Shown here: in pieces, positions 33,550-42,380 of the stretch
How the letters are laid out: each line of letters opens with the position of its first letter
Numbering within the stretch: position 1 is the first letter of the stretch
Source: Dyella jiangningensis
Lineage (GTDB): Bacteria > Pseudomonadota > Gammaproteobacteria > Xanthomonadales > Rhodanobacteraceae
DNA: 64,000 nt
Assembly (NCBI RefSeq): GCF_003264855.1
Contig: NZ_NFZS01000004.1
Location: 930,001-994,000, forward strand
Direction: 5' to 3'
The notes under the pieces: model-generated
The model's input: the letters and a program-made list of their open reading frames with translations, nothing else
Told to the model about the DNA's origin: nothing
The model's database searches: none
Translations under genes and position numbers: made by a program

Positions 33550-35364
33550 ATGCATCGCAGGGACAACTCGGACGTGGATTCGCAGGATGTGTCGGTCAAA
33601 CCACCTGCGATGCATGACTCGTCGCCACGCCAGGCAAGCTACTCCGTGTCGGCCATACCGCCGGGTTCGGCCATGACACCGCTGGTGGTCGGCATCACCA
33701 GTCACCGCAACATTTCGTCGGCGGAGATCGAGCCCATACGCGCACGAGTCACCGCCTTCTTCGAGATGCTTCGACAGGAATTTCCCGGCTTGCCGCTATG
33801 CGTGCTTTCCGCGCTGGCGGAAGGGGGCGACCAGTTGGTCGCGCACGTCGCGCTCGAAGCAGGCGCGCGGCTGATGGCGCCCTTGCCGTTGCCGATGGAC
33901 CTCTACCTCGACGACTTCCCCGCGCCGTCGGCGCGCGCGCATTTCGAAGCCTTGTGCGAACAGGCCCAGTTGATTCCACTGCCGCTGCCACGGGGACCTT
34001 CGCATCATGCCGTGGCCATGCCCGGCCCATCACGCGACCGCCAATACGCCAAGGCGGGCGTATTCATCGCCAGCCACTGCCATATCCTTCTCGCCATCTG
34101 GGACGGCAAGGATTCGGGACGGCTGGGAGGCACGGCACAGGTGGTCAACTACCATCTCAACGGCACCCTGCCGGGCCTGGTCGAACGCCATCGCGAAGCG
34201 CGGCATGTGCTCGGCAGCGGCGACGAGCGTCTGCTGTACCACATCGTCTGTTCGCGCGAGGGAGACCATGGCGACGTCGCACCGGGCCTCCTGCCGCTGC
34301 AGACCTACTGGCGCTGTGGCGACTTCACCACCACCGACCGCACGCCACCGCCCGAGTTCTGCCAGATGTTCACGCACATGTCGGAATTCAACGGCGACGG
34401 CGTGAAGTACGCGGACGACATCGCGAAGGCGTCATGCAACGAGAGCGGCCGCATACTTACCGACGGCAACGCCGTCGGGCGCATCTTCCGTGCGGCGGAT
34501 TGGCTGGCCATCCATTTCCAGAAACGTGTCCTGCTCGCGCTGAGGCTCACCTACATCCTGGCGGCCCTGATGGGCATCGCCTTCACGTTCTACGCGCACC
34601 TGTCCGAGCAGGACTTCCTCATCTACACCTTCCTGCTGCTGTTCGCGCTCGGCGCGCTGATCGCCATACTCGCGCGCCATCGCGGCTGGCACCGCAAGTA
34701 CCTCGACTATCGCGCCCTCGCCGAAGGGTTGCGCATACAAGCCTATTGGCGCCACGCCGGAATATCGGCCACCGGCGAGCATGAGTTCGCCCACGACAAT
34801 TTCCTGCAGAAGCAGAACATCGAGCTCGGCTGGATCCGCCATGTGATGCGCGTGGCAGGCATTGACCCGTTGCCCAACGTCGACACGCGCCACGCGACGG
34901 CGCTCTCCGAAGTCATCGACGAATGGGTCGGCGAATCCGGCAAGAGCGGCCAGTTGCATTACTTCGAACGCAAGACCCTCGAACGCACCGGCCTGCATCA
35001 CGTGACCGAAACCATCGGCATGGTCAGCCTCTGGGGCGGCATCTCGATCAGCGTATTCCTCGCCATCTTCGCCCTGCGCCTGCCGGAGAGCATCAAGACC
35101 ACCATGGTGATGATGATGGCCGTGCTCTCCATCATCGCCGCCGTGCGCGAAGCCTATGCCTATCGAAAGGCCGACAAGGAGCTCATCCGCCAATACCGCT
35201 TCATGCAACGCATCTTCGCCAGCGCACGCGCCGCCCTGGACCGCACCGGTGACCCTGCCAAGCAGCGCGAAATCCTCCTCGCCCTGGGCGACGCCGCGCT
35301 CACCGAGCACGCGGAGTGGACCCTGATGCACCGCGAGCGCGATGTGGAGCACAGCAAGTTCTGA
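33550..35364 (+). CDS. SLOG-like domain fused to a four-helix SLATT-type membrane module
   Basis: 604-residue protein. The N-terminal Rossmann-like region (about 43-190) has the SLOG pattern: PLVVGITSHRNISSAEIEPI, LCVLSALAEGGDQLVAHVALE, MAPLPLPMDLYLDDF and GVFIASHCHILLAIWDGK leading to GGTAQVV. This resembles nucleotide-binding SLOG/LOG-type sensors. The C-terminal half has two helix pairs (about 327-376 and 491-534) separated by a helical stretch containing YLDYRALAEGLRIQAYWRHA, and ends in HAEWTLMHRERDVE, both typical of SLATT-type effectors. These are known in bacterial conflict systems as pore-forming outputs controlled by a nucleotide signal. AGGGGG precedes ATG 33550. It is 17 bp downstream of a tagged small protein and in the same orientation as the TIR gene. 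Confidence 0.83.
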   Translation: MHRRDNSDVDSQDVSVKPPAMHDSSPRQASYSVSAIPPGSAMTPLVVGITSHRNISSAEIEPIRARVTAFFEMLRQEFPGLPLCVLSALAEGGDQLVAHVALEAGARLMAPLPLPMDLYLDDFPAPSARAHFEALCEQAQLIPLPLPRGPSHHAVAMPGPSRDRQYAKAGVFIASHCHILLAIWDGKDSGRLGGTAQVVNYHLNGTLPGLVERHREARHVLGSGDERLLYHIVCSREGDHGDVAPGLLPLQTYWRCGDFTTTDRTPPPEFCQMFTHMSEFNGDGVKYADDIAKASCNESGRILTDGNAVGRIFRAADWLAIHFQKRVLLALRLTYILAALMGIAFTFYAHLSEQDFLIYTFLLLFALGALIAILARHRGWHRKYLDYRALAEGLRIQAYWRHAGISATGEHEFAHDNFLQKQNIELGWIRHVMRVAGIDPLPNVDTRHATALSEVIDEWVGESGKSGQLHYFERKTLERTGLHHVTETIGMVSLWGGISISVFLAIFALRLPESIKTTMVMMMAVLSIIAAVREAYAYRKADKELIRQYRFMQRIFASARAALDRTGDPAKQREILLALGDAALTEHAEWTLMHRERDVEHSKF

Positions 35365-35629
35365 ACTGTCCTCGCGGCCAACCTTCATACGCATTCGAGC
35401 GGCACCGGGCGTCGCAGGAGAATCCGGCACGCCCTGATTGCATGGGTTCACCCCCTTGGCGTCGCGGCTTTGCGACACGAGGTTTTTCCAAGACTTGCGG
35501 GTCTCTCCTTGCCGAGGCGCCCGTTTTCAAGGACAAACGTCCACGCAGCGACGACGTTCCGTGCACGATTTCCCTCGTGCCGAGATATGACGATAGGGCC
35601 GAGACCATCGCCCTGCCCTGCGGCTCCGC

Positions 35630-36562
35630 ATGCCCAAGCACCGAAACAAGTTGATGATCACGCTCTCGTCGACGGTGGACGCCTTCAACGACGATGAGCT
35701 GATGACGCGTGCGGCCGCGCTGGCCTTCTACGCCGCGCTGTCGTTCGCGCCGATCCTGCTGCTACTGGTATGGACGGTATCCGTGCTCCAGCCCGCCTGG
35801 CTGGAGCAGATGCTGGCCATGATGGCCACCCTGGTCGGGACACGAGCGGCGGGCGCGATTGACGACGTGGTGAAATCCGCGCACGCCCATCCGCAGCTGG
35901 GCAATCTCGCCGGCCTGGTGGGCATGGGCATCACACTCTTCAGCGCGTCGGCCGTCTTTGCCCAGCTGCAGGGCACGCTCAACCGCGTGTGGCACGTCAA
36001 GCCCAAGCCCGGCGCGGCCATTGGCGCATGGCTGAAGGCTCGCGCACATGCCTTCGCGCTACTTGTTGGCGTCGGCTTCCTGCTGATTACTTCCTTCGTG
36101 GTAAGCGCCGCGATCCAGGCATTGATACCGGGCCAGGACACCTTGTGGAAGGCGATTGAATACATCGTTTCGGTGGTGGTCTTCGTCGTCGCCTTCGGCG
36201 GCATGTACAAGGTGCTGCCGGACGCCGCCATCGAATGGAAGGACGCCGTCATGGGCGCGCTCATCACCACGCTGCTGTTCCTGCTCGGCAAGTACGCCAT
36301 CGGTTTCTACATTTCGCACGCGAACGTTGGCGGCGCCTATGGACCCGCCGCCGCGTTCGTGGTGCTGCTCACCTGGGTGTACTACTCATCGATCATCGTG
36401 CTGGTCGGCGCGGCGCTGACACGCGCCGTCGCGGAGGCTCGCGGCAAGCCGATATTGCCAAGCGACCACGCCGTGGAGATCGAGACCAAGCTGGCCGAAG
36501 TCAGTGAGCCCGGTGGCGCGCCGAAACGGGAAGACGACGAACCCTGGCAGCGGCACCGTTGA
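35630..36562 (+). CDS. YihY/BrkB-family membrane protein
   Basis: 310-residue inner-membrane protein with five or six helices, once misnamed ribonuclease BN. The family pattern includes AFNDDELMTRAAALAFYAALSFAP, ASAVFAQLQGTLNRVW, DAVMGALITTLLFLLGKYAIGFYI and GGAYGPAAAFVVLLTWVYYSS. The cytoplasmic C-terminus is charged. Function is unresolved (transport or envelope integrity are suggested). The 265-bp space before it (35365-35629) has no gene; a short hairpin GTCGC-GGCTTT-GCGAC lies at about 35461-35476. The AroQ-like gene converges 18 bp downstream. Confidence 0.88.
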   Translation: MPKHRNKLMITLSSTVDAFNDDELMTRAAALAFYAALSFAPILLLLVWTVSVLQPAWLEQMLAMMATLVGTRAAGAIDDVVKSAHAHPQLGNLAGLVGMGITLFSASAVFAQLQGTLNRVWHVKPKPGAAIGAWLKARAHAFALLVGVGFLLITSFVVSAAIQALIPGQDTLWKAIEYIVSVVVFVVAFGGMYKVLPDAAIEWKDAVMGALITTLLFLLGKYAIGFYISHANVGGAYGPAAAFVVLLTWVYYSSIIVLVGAALTRAVAEARGKPILPSDHAVEIETKLAEVSEPGGAPKREDDEPWQRHR

Positions 36563-36580
36563 CCCAGCAGATACCACGAT

Positions 36581-37000
36581 TCATGCGGCAAGCTGGCGCA
36601 AGGCGATCCCCAGCGCGATGCGATAGCTCGTCGCCAGGTCGCCATTGATCACGATGGTCGCCAGCGGCGCGCCGTGCCGGCCGTCAGCCCGTTCCACCAC
36701 AGCGCCGCTGTCGTCGTGCACCTCGACGTACGGCGAGGCCAGCGCCTCTAATGCTTCGTCGAGGCCAGCCTCGGGATGGGCGCGGGCTTCTTCGGCGAGA
36801 TTGCCCGGCGCCAGCAACATGAATTCGGCGCCTTCAGCCTTCGCCTCGCGCACCCTGGCGACAAGCTCGCGAAGTCCTCCGCACGTGCATACCGACATGT
36901 CCTGCCCCGCGGCTCGCATCAGAGAGTCGAAGCGGGCCGAGAGGTCACCGCCGGCGAAATGGCCGGCGGTATGCGGTCCCTGCACGATCAGAATGGTCAT
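36581..37000 (-). CDS. Degenerate type II 3-dehydroquinase-like protein
   Basis: 139-residue protein with the flavodoxin-like outline of AroQ: MTILIVQGPHTAGHFAGGDL at the position of the usual ILVLHGPNLNLLG, AEGAEFMLLAPGN at the position of the INPxAxTHTS strand, PYVEVHDDSG matching the conserved VEVHxSN, and a long final helix (SYRIALGIALRQLA). The catalytic Tyr loop (GxY) and the THTS/Arg residues are not conserved, so dehydratase activity is unlikely. It might be a pseudoenzyme or have a new small-molecule role. It stands apart from shikimate genes. An authentic aroQ would be expected elsewhere in the genome. Confidence 0.75.
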   Translation of the reverse strand: MTILIVQGPHTAGHFAGGDLSARFDSLMRAAGQDMSVCTCGGLRELVARVREAKAEGAEFMLLAPGNLAEEARAHPEAGLDEALEALASPYVEVHDDSGAVVERADGRHGAPLATIVINGDLATSYRIALGIALRQLAA

Positions 37001-37199
37001 AACCCAGGTCCGGTGCGCAGTATCTGCGTTGACGACATGGTGCTACCGCAGGCGATAAAAACGCTGCATTGCCATGGCGCCGCGGCGTAAATTCCCCGCC
37101 ATTTTTCTGTCTTCTTTCATACCGACGGCGCGATCCACCGGTAGGCAGCGGCTGCGCGGGATATGCTGAGCATCACCGATGCCAGGAGAGGGACCAGCC

Positions 37200-37721
37200 A
37201 TGCCTGACCACATGCGCGCCATCGTCGTCATGGGCGTGAGCGGCTGCGGCAAGACCAGTGTCGGCATGGCACTGTGCGAGCGCATGGGTTGGCGGATGAT
37301 CGAAGGCGATGCGTTCCACTCCGAGCACAACGTCCGGAAGATGGAGGCCGGCGTGCCGCTCGACGATGACGACAGAAAGGATTGGCTGGACCGGTTGGGC
37401 GTGGCGCTGGCGAATGCGGCGATGGCCAACCAACCTGCCGTGCTCGCCTGCTCAGCCCTCAAGCGCCGCTATCGCGACACCCTGCGCCGGGCCGTGCCGG
37501 GCCTGGGCTTCGTCTTCCTCAAACTGTCACCCGATGCTGCCGCCGAGCGCGTCAACCGGCGCTCTGGACACTTCATGCCAGCGAGTCTGATCGACAGCCA
37601 GTTTCGCGACCTGGAGCCTCCCACGAACGAAGCTGGCGTGCTCACGGTCGACGCGCTCGACCTGCTGGAGGCCAACATCGATCGCATCGTGGCCTGGTGG
37701 AGCGCTGAAGCCACCCTCTGA
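37200..37721 (+). CDS. gntK: Gluconokinase
   Basis: 173-residue P-loop kinase that phosphorylates D-gluconate to 6-phosphogluconate. The Walker A motif is VVMGVSGCGKTSVGMAL (about residues 8-24), followed by the family motifs IEGDAFHSEHNVRKMEAGVPLDDDDR (in two parts around residues 32-57), ACSALKRRYRD and the RSGHFMPASLIDSQF lid. ATG 37200 follows GGAGAGG. The length matches GntK/IdnK. There is no gluconate permease or gntR nearby; it stands alone, with AroQ-like and methyltransferase genes on either side. Confidence 0.93.
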   Translation: MPDHMRAIVVMGVSGCGKTSVGMALCERMGWRMIEGDAFHSEHNVRKMEAGVPLDDDDRKDWLDRLGVALANAAMANQPAVLACSALKRRYRDTLRRAVPGLGFVFLKLSPDAAAERVNRRSGHFMPASLIDSQFRDLEPPTNEAGVLTVDALDLLEANIDRIVAWWSAEATL

Positions 37722-37869
37722 CGAGGCACGTGGAGCTGTCGCCCTGCCCCATGCCACGCAACCTTCCCGTTCGTGAGAGGCACTCACCCGGGCAGGTATG
37801 GCTACCTGCACGCGAAGGCGGGTGAGGCCCCGTCGAGCGATTCACGGGAATGTCGGCAGGGTACGCGAC

Positions 37870-38499
37870 ATGCATACGGGTGAGCAGTACCACAACTTCA
37901 TGCTGGCCTCCGAACGAGACTGCGCCGTGCGCGGACGGTTCCAGAGGATGGTGCTTGGTCTGCTGGGCAAGGACGAAGGCATCCTCGACTTCGGCGCCGG
38001 TACCGGCATCGATGCGAAGACCTATTCGGCCCACGGTCACCAGACGTTCGTCTACGAGCCGTCGGAGGCGATGCGCAACTACCTTGACCATCACTGCCAG
38101 GACGAAATCATCCGCAAGACCATCGTGTCGGTCGCCTCGCCAAGCGAGTGCAGGGTGCAGGCGGTCACCGCGAACTTCGCCGTGCTCAATCACATCGAGG
38201 ATCACGCACCGCTGTTCGAGGAGTTGTCCCACACGGTGAGCCCGGGCGGGTTTGTGCTGGCGAGCATGCTCAATCCGTACTATCTCGGTGATGCACGCTA
38301 CCGCTGGTGGCGACGCAACCTCGCGACGCTCATGCGTAGCGGCCACTACGCCATCGCCAGCGAGAGCCACATACACCGGTTTGCACCACGCGTCGTGGCG
38401 CGTGCGGCAGAGCCGTTCTTTCGATTGGAGCGCGTCACGCCGCGAGGCCTCGGCCTGGCAACCCACCTTTACATGTTCCTGCTATTCAGGCGTTCCTGA
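37870..38499 (+). CDS. Class I SAM-dependent methyltransferase
   Basis: 209-residue methyltransferase with the SAM-binding loop GILDFGAGTGIDAKTY, the acidic strand 2 end VYEPSEAM, and the motif around FAVLNHIEDHAPLFEEL with the VSPGGFVLASML strand typical of small-molecule or lipid methyltransferases. The start at ATG 37870 fits the family. The substrate is not evident. The next gene begins 1 bp after the stop, so the two form a pair and may act on the same substrate. The space 37722-37869 has no gene. Confidence 0.85.
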   Translation: MHTGEQYHNFMLASERDCAVRGRFQRMVLGLLGKDEGILDFGAGTGIDAKTYSAHGHQTFVYEPSEAMRNYLDHHCQDEIIRKTIVSVASPSECRVQAVTANFAVLNHIEDHAPLFEELSHTVSPGGFVLASMLNPYYLGDARYRWWRRNLATLMRSGHYAIASESHIHRFAPRVVARAAEPFFRLERVTPRGLGLATHLYMFLLFRRS

Positions 38500-38500
38500 C

Positions 38501-39424
38501 ATGTGGAAAGACTGGATAAGGCCGTTCGTGCGCCCGCTCCCACAGTGGTCGACCATTGCCGTGGCGCCTCCCCAGCAGGACGTCACCGCGAGCTTGCGCT
38601 GGAATCACCAGTCCGCCGATGTCACCACCGACCATACGGTGGCCTCGCTAAAACCGCTTTCAATTGCGACGAGCCTCGACGCGGGAGACACCCCCACGCT
38701 CGAATACACGGACAGCGCCACGGGAAAAGTACTTGGCGTGCTGTACCTGGCCAAGGCGACATCCATCGCCATCGAAGGCGCCTGCATCACCGTCTATCAC
38801 GTCAGTGGCAGCGAGCACCGCTGCCTTCCGTGGCCGCGACGTTCGTGGAATCAGTGGCTGCAGAACCGCGTCATGCGCAAGAGCAACACCTCGCATCATG
38901 CGTTGATGGATCCAGACTCGGTGCAGCAGCTGATGATCGCCTATCTCTGCCCCAGGCCAGTCATCCTGGTCTCGGTCGATGCGCGGGGTCACCGGAACAT
39001 GTTTCCGATGGATCTGATCGGGCCACTGCAACGCAGTGCCCTCTTCTCCCTCGCCCTGCGCAACACCAATGTCTCCGAGCCCGTCATGCGCGACGCGTGC
39101 AAGGTGGCGCTTTCCAGCATGCCGGCCTCGATGAAGGGCACCGTCTACAAGCTCGCCGAACACCACAAACAGGCGCTCGACGACTGGACCGCGCTGCCCT
39201 TCCCGACGCGCCCCTCGCAGGCATTCGGCATCCCCGCCGTTGCCGCCGCACTGCGCATTCGCGAGCTCAGCATCGTGCACGCCCATGACATGGGCTCGCA
39301 TACCTTCTTCCTCGGCCGCATGGCTTCCGATGAAGATCTCACCGAAGGCGCGCAGCTGCACCACACCGCGGGTTTCCACCAGGCGTATCGACGCCAGCGC
39401 AACGCGGCATTTGAGGAGGTCTGA
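38501..39424 (+). CDS. Flavin-reductase-like (FMN-binding split barrel) protein
   Basis: 307-residue protein. The central and C-terminal part is a flavin-reductase-like domain (CPRPVILVSVDARGHRNMFPMD; GPLQRSALFSLALRNTN; DACKVALSSMPASMKGTVYKLAEHH), suggesting binding of FMN and reduction or oxidation of a small substrate. The N-terminal 130 residues (WIRPFVRPLPQWSTIAVAP through SWNQWLQNRVMRK) do not match a family I know. It is separated from the methyltransferase stop by one base, and a GC-rich hairpin terminator follows. A joint pathway with the methyltransferase is an inference. Confidence 0.78.
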   Translation: MWKDWIRPFVRPLPQWSTIAVAPPQQDVTASLRWNHQSADVTTDHTVASLKPLSIATSLDAGDTPTLEYTDSATGKVLGVLYLAKATSIAIEGACITVYHVSGSEHRCLPWPRRSWNQWLQNRVMRKSNTSHHALMDPDSVQQLMIAYLCPRPVILVSVDARGHRNMFPMDLIGPLQRSALFSLALRNTNVSEPVMRDACKVALSSMPASMKGTVYKLAEHHKQALDDWTALPFPTRPSQAFGIPAVAAALRIRELSIVHAHDMGSHTFFLGRMASDEDLTEGAQLHHTAGFHQAYRRQRNAAFEEV

Positions 39425-39474
39425 CCGACACCGCCTGTTTCAGACGATGCGCCGGCCCTATCGGAGAAAATGAA

Positions 39475-39500
39475 AAGGGCCGACGGATGGTCGGCCCCTT
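39475..39500 (+). terminator. Hairpin terminator after the flavin-reductase-like gene
   Basis: GGGCCGAC (39477-39484), loop GGATG, GTCGGCCC (39490-39497) then CTT, with an A-run on the 5' side; no long U tract, so it is a moderate terminator. The rest of the 39425-39869 spacer has no gene or RNA that I can recognise and looks less GC-rich than its surroundings. Confidence 0.6.
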
Positions 39501-39869
39501 CGTGTACTCGCGCTGATTTCACCTGACGACTCAGAACGGTTCTTTCTACCTGAGAGAAACCCCCACCCGGCGCAACGCAAGCCAGTAAGCCAATCCTGAC
39601 CTCGAAACCGTACTGGAAGTGGAGATTCCGTCAAGATTTGGCGCCAGGGAGGGGCAAAACACAACAACTTCCTAGACGCCGTCCCCAGACGCATCCGCCG
39701 CGCAATATCAAGAGGACCCGGTTAGGCGGCCCTAGGCAGATCACAGTGGCCCGAACTGTCCCCTCCGGGCGAAAGCAGACCGCGGGCTGCAACGATCAGC
39801 AAGGAACCGCCGAAGCGGCCCCTTGCCTGGCTCCCGACTCATGTCACGGCCAGGAGGAAAAAGCTTTAG

Positions 39870-40442
39870 TCACTCGCCACTTTCAGTCGACTGGGCATCG
39901 CCGTGCACACCTAGCGTGCGTACCTGCAATTGCTTGCCATCAGGCGTGGCCTCCGAAACCTGAAGAGCTCCACCGTTGGCGGCCGCCCCCTTAGCTGTGA
40001 CGACGGGGGCGCCCTGGCCATCCTCCAATATGAACATCGTGTTGCCCTTGCCATCGACCATCATGCCGATTCGGTCGCGAGGCACACCCTTTTCGGAGTG
40101 CTGCGCATCCAGCCCTATCGCTACGCTGCCATTGGCCATGGTTGCCATGCCGCCACGTTCGATTCCGGTGGTGTCGTAAACCACCAGTCCAGCCACGCGG
40201 CTCTTGCGGTTCCCGCCAGCAGGATCCTCGCCGATCCGCACCCGCACCGTACCCGCGTCATCCACGGCATAAATGCGGTGGACTCGTACCTCGCGCTGGA
40301 CGATGCCGCCTACGCCATACCAAGCCAAGAACATCGCCACCATCAGCAACAGCAAACCGACCATACCCCAGCGCGCGCGTCGCAACGAACGCTCAAGCTG
40401 GGTCAGACGCACGTCAACGGCTTCCGGCGATACGGAGGTCAT
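39870..40442 (-). CDS. Membrane-anchored protein of unknown function
   Basis: 190-residue protein with a short cytoplasmic N-terminus (VRLTQLERSLRRARWG), one membrane helix (MVGLLLLMVAMFLAWYGVGGI) and a soluble part made of repeated short beta units (IYAVDDAGTVRVRIGED; GLVVYDTTGIERGGMATMANGSVAIGLD; RIGMMVDGKGNTMFILEDGQGAPV), each about 20-30 residues, which suggests a beta-solenoid or beta-propeller-like stack. ATG 40442 has an AAGGA site. The gene lies between the hairpin after 39424 and the integrase remnant, so it may belong to the same acquired patch. I do not recognise a named family. Confidence 0.65.
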   Translation of the reverse strand: MTSVSPEAVDVRLTQLERSLRRARWGMVGLLLLMVAMFLAWYGVGGIVQREVRVHRIYAVDDAGTVRVRIGEDPAGGNRKSRVAGLVVYDTTGIERGGMATMANGSVAIGLDAQHSEKGVPRDRIGMMVDGKGNTMFILEDGQGAPVVTAKGAAANGGALQVSEATPDGKQLQVRTLGVHGDAQSTESGE

Positions 40443-40660
40443 GCGTTTTCCTTTGCGGGTTTGGGTGCCGCCAGACGTTAGCACCCAGTTAGCTGTCACG
40501 GCAATCAAGTCACTAGAGTCTGCGATCAGGGAAACCGAAAGCGACTCAATGCCCGATGAGAACCTCATTGCGTTGCAGATCGAAATCCGAAACCCGTAGG
40601 GCAAGCAACTCGCCAGCTCAAAGACCTAGCTTGATGAGCAAGTGGACGATGAGCTCGTTC

Positions 40661-41317
40661 CTACATGCCAATGCGCTCCCAGGCGCCCTGGCACACCTGC
40701 TCACTGACAAAGTTCAGTAACCGCGATTCCTCCGCGTGCTGTAGTCCCTTAGGTGCGTTTACGATTGATCGTCTCGCGCGTCGAGGCCGCTTCGTCTCGA
40801 TCGATTGGGCCATGTCCTTTATGGCTCCCCTCGCAAGCTGATCAACCATTCCGATAGCCCGCTCAGTCAATCGAGCGGCCAGCCAGCATAGGTATATCCC
40901 GATGTAAGTCAGGTTTCGGTACTTTCCATGACTCAGGATCTGCCCCTTCCGAATTTTCGCGCGCGCCCCCCCCCTGGTATTCGAGCTTTGCGAGACCAAA
41001 GGAAATGGCGGACCGGCTTCGAATTCGGCGCACAACGCTGGAAGAGAGCGATTCAAGTTCAGGATCGGTGAGGTAGGACCGAGTGGAGAGACGTTGCTCC
41101 AAGTCGATCCCGCTGGCATGGGCCCACAGATACAGACGCTTGATGGCACTAGATCGGCGCTGATGGTGTTTGCCGAGCGTCCCGCGTTTCGCACCTGAGT
41201 CGTGATGAAGAGCGCTAGAAAGTAGATGGGCATGCCGGTGTCATCGACCAGCATCGACAAGCGCTCGCCATCGTCGAGCACGATAAGGTGAATTTGAAAA
41301 GGCTCTCGACGTTGCAT
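40661..41317 (-). pseudogene. Remnant of a phage-type tyrosine integrase
   Basis: The reading frame from ATG 41317 begins like an integrase N-terminal region (DDTGMPIYFLALFITTQVRNAGRS). The match then continues in another frame (SAIKRLYLWAHASGIDLEQR, STRSYLTDPELESL), and returns to the first frame for NLTYIGIYLCWLAARLTERA and the Arg-rich linker (SIETKRPRRARRSIVN). Two compensating shifts are therefore needed; the return lies at a run of nine C at 40966-40974. The catalytic domain with Arg, HxxR and Tyr is missing, so the gene is dead and truncated. The family identification is from the pattern of these stretches as I recall them. Confidence 0.68.
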
Positions 41318-41390
41318 TGAACAAATTACACGGGGTATCTGGTAGGAAAGATACCCCCCGTGCCACTCACCGCACCTCAAGTCGCGTTAA

Positions 41391-41418
41391 AAAAAAGGCC
41401 ATGAAATCATGGCCTTTT
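41391..41418. terminator. Bidirectional terminator downstream of ssb
   Basis: A-run, then AAGGCCATGA (41395-41404), loop AA, TCATGGCCTT (41407-41416) and a T tract. It reads as an intrinsic terminator for ssb on the minus strand (stem followed by U-run) and also from the opposite side. Confidence 0.85.
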
Positions 41419-41451
41419 GATCAAACGCAACAATTTTGCAGGTGGTACAAA

Positions 41452-42015
41452 TTAGAACGGAATATCGTCGTCGTCGAAGCTGTTGTTCTGGGCCGGCGCT
41501 GGGGCGGACTGGCGCTGCTGGTTGCCGTAGTTGTCGCCGCCACCGCGCTGGTTGCCGTAGTCGTTGCCGCCACGGGACTGGCCGCCACCGTAGTTGCCGC
41601 CGCCCTGGCGCTGACCACCGCCGCCACCGCCCTGCGAGCGCTGGAAGCCGCCACCGCCGCCGCCCGCGCCGCCTTCGGAACCACCGCCAAGCATCTGCAT
41701 CTCGTTGGCGATGATGTCGGTGCTGAAGCGCTCGATGCCGTCCTTGTCGGTGTACTTGTCGGTGCGCAGCGAGCCTTCGATGTAGACTTGGCGGCCCTTC
41801 TTCAGGTATTCGCCGGCGATTTCAGCGAGACGGCCGAACAGCTTCACGCGGTGCCACTCGGTGCGCTCCTGCTTCTCGCCGCTCTGCTTGTCGGTCCAGT
41901 TCTCGGACGTCGCGATGCGGATGCTGGTGATCGCCGCGCCGCCGCTGGTGTAACGGGTTTCCGGGTCGGCACCGAGGTTGCCGACGATGATGACCTTGTT
42001 GATGCCACGTGCCAT
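41452..42015 (-). CDS. ssb: Single-stranded DNA-binding protein
   Basis: 187-residue SSB. The OB-fold N-terminal domain is typical ([66 protein letters not shown]). The middle is a Gly/Gln/Asn/Arg-rich low-complexity linker, and the C-terminal acidic tip is FDDDDIPF, the docking peptide for replication and repair partners. It binds ssDNA during replication, recombination and repair. It is followed by a strong terminator. In Xanthomonadales ssb often sits next to uvrA or an MFS gene; here it instead borders an integrase remnant, consistent with local insertion. Confidence 0.97.
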   Translation of the reverse strand: MARGINKVIIVGNLGADPETRYTSGGAAITSIRIATSENWTDKQSGEKQERTEWHRVKLFGRLAEIAGEYLKKGRQVYIEGSLRTDKYTDKDGIERFSTDIIANEMQMLGGGSEGGAGGGGGGFQRSQGGGGGGQRQGGGNYGGGQSRGGNDYGNQRGGGDNYGNQQRQSAPAPAQNNSFDDDDIPF

Positions 42016-42252
42016 GGAAGGAATGTCCTCTGTGAGCCGGCGCTGCGTTCTGGGGCAGTCAGCACCGGGATGGTTGATCCGGCAGCCATCATAACCGTGG
42101 GCCGGCCGTCGAAAACAGGAAGAATTTTTCCGTCATGACCCGCCTGCCGGCCCGGCAAGGACTCCGGCTGGCGTCCGGATCGGACGAAAAACCAGGCGAA
42201 TCAGACCACTGGCGGTTCTCAGCGGCTGCGACACAGGGGCCAAGTGGCTTTT

Positions 42253-42360
42253 GTAGGAGCGCACCCAGTGCGCGATGGGCAGTACGGTTTCCCCGCCCGC
42301 TCGCGATAACCCGGTATAGGGATTCCATGCGGGACGGTCGCGCACTGGGTGCGCTCCTAC
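42253..42360. repeat. Facing pair of extragenic palindromes between ssb and kdpE
   Basis: GTAGGAGCGCACCCAGTGCG copy at 42253-42277 and its inverted partner at 42336-42360, enclosing about 58 bp. The pair would fold into a long hairpin at the 3' end of the kdpDE transcript. The flanking spacer 42016-42380 has no gene. Confidence 0.85.
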
Positions 42361-42380
42361 AGGGAGGCTCGCCCTGTTCC

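Noticed and set aside
35365-35629. Possible tRNA-like fold before the YihY gene
   Set aside because: One short hairpin only; no cloverleaf or conserved T-loop.
39425-39869. Possible riboswitch or tmRNA-like RNA in this spacer (contains CTGAGAG)
   Set aside because: Only a short motif matches; no consistent stem pattern or plausible regulated gene downstream.
40863-41102. 79-codon minus-strand frame considered as a separate gene
   Set aside because: Its sequence is the middle, frame-shifted part of the integrase remnant.
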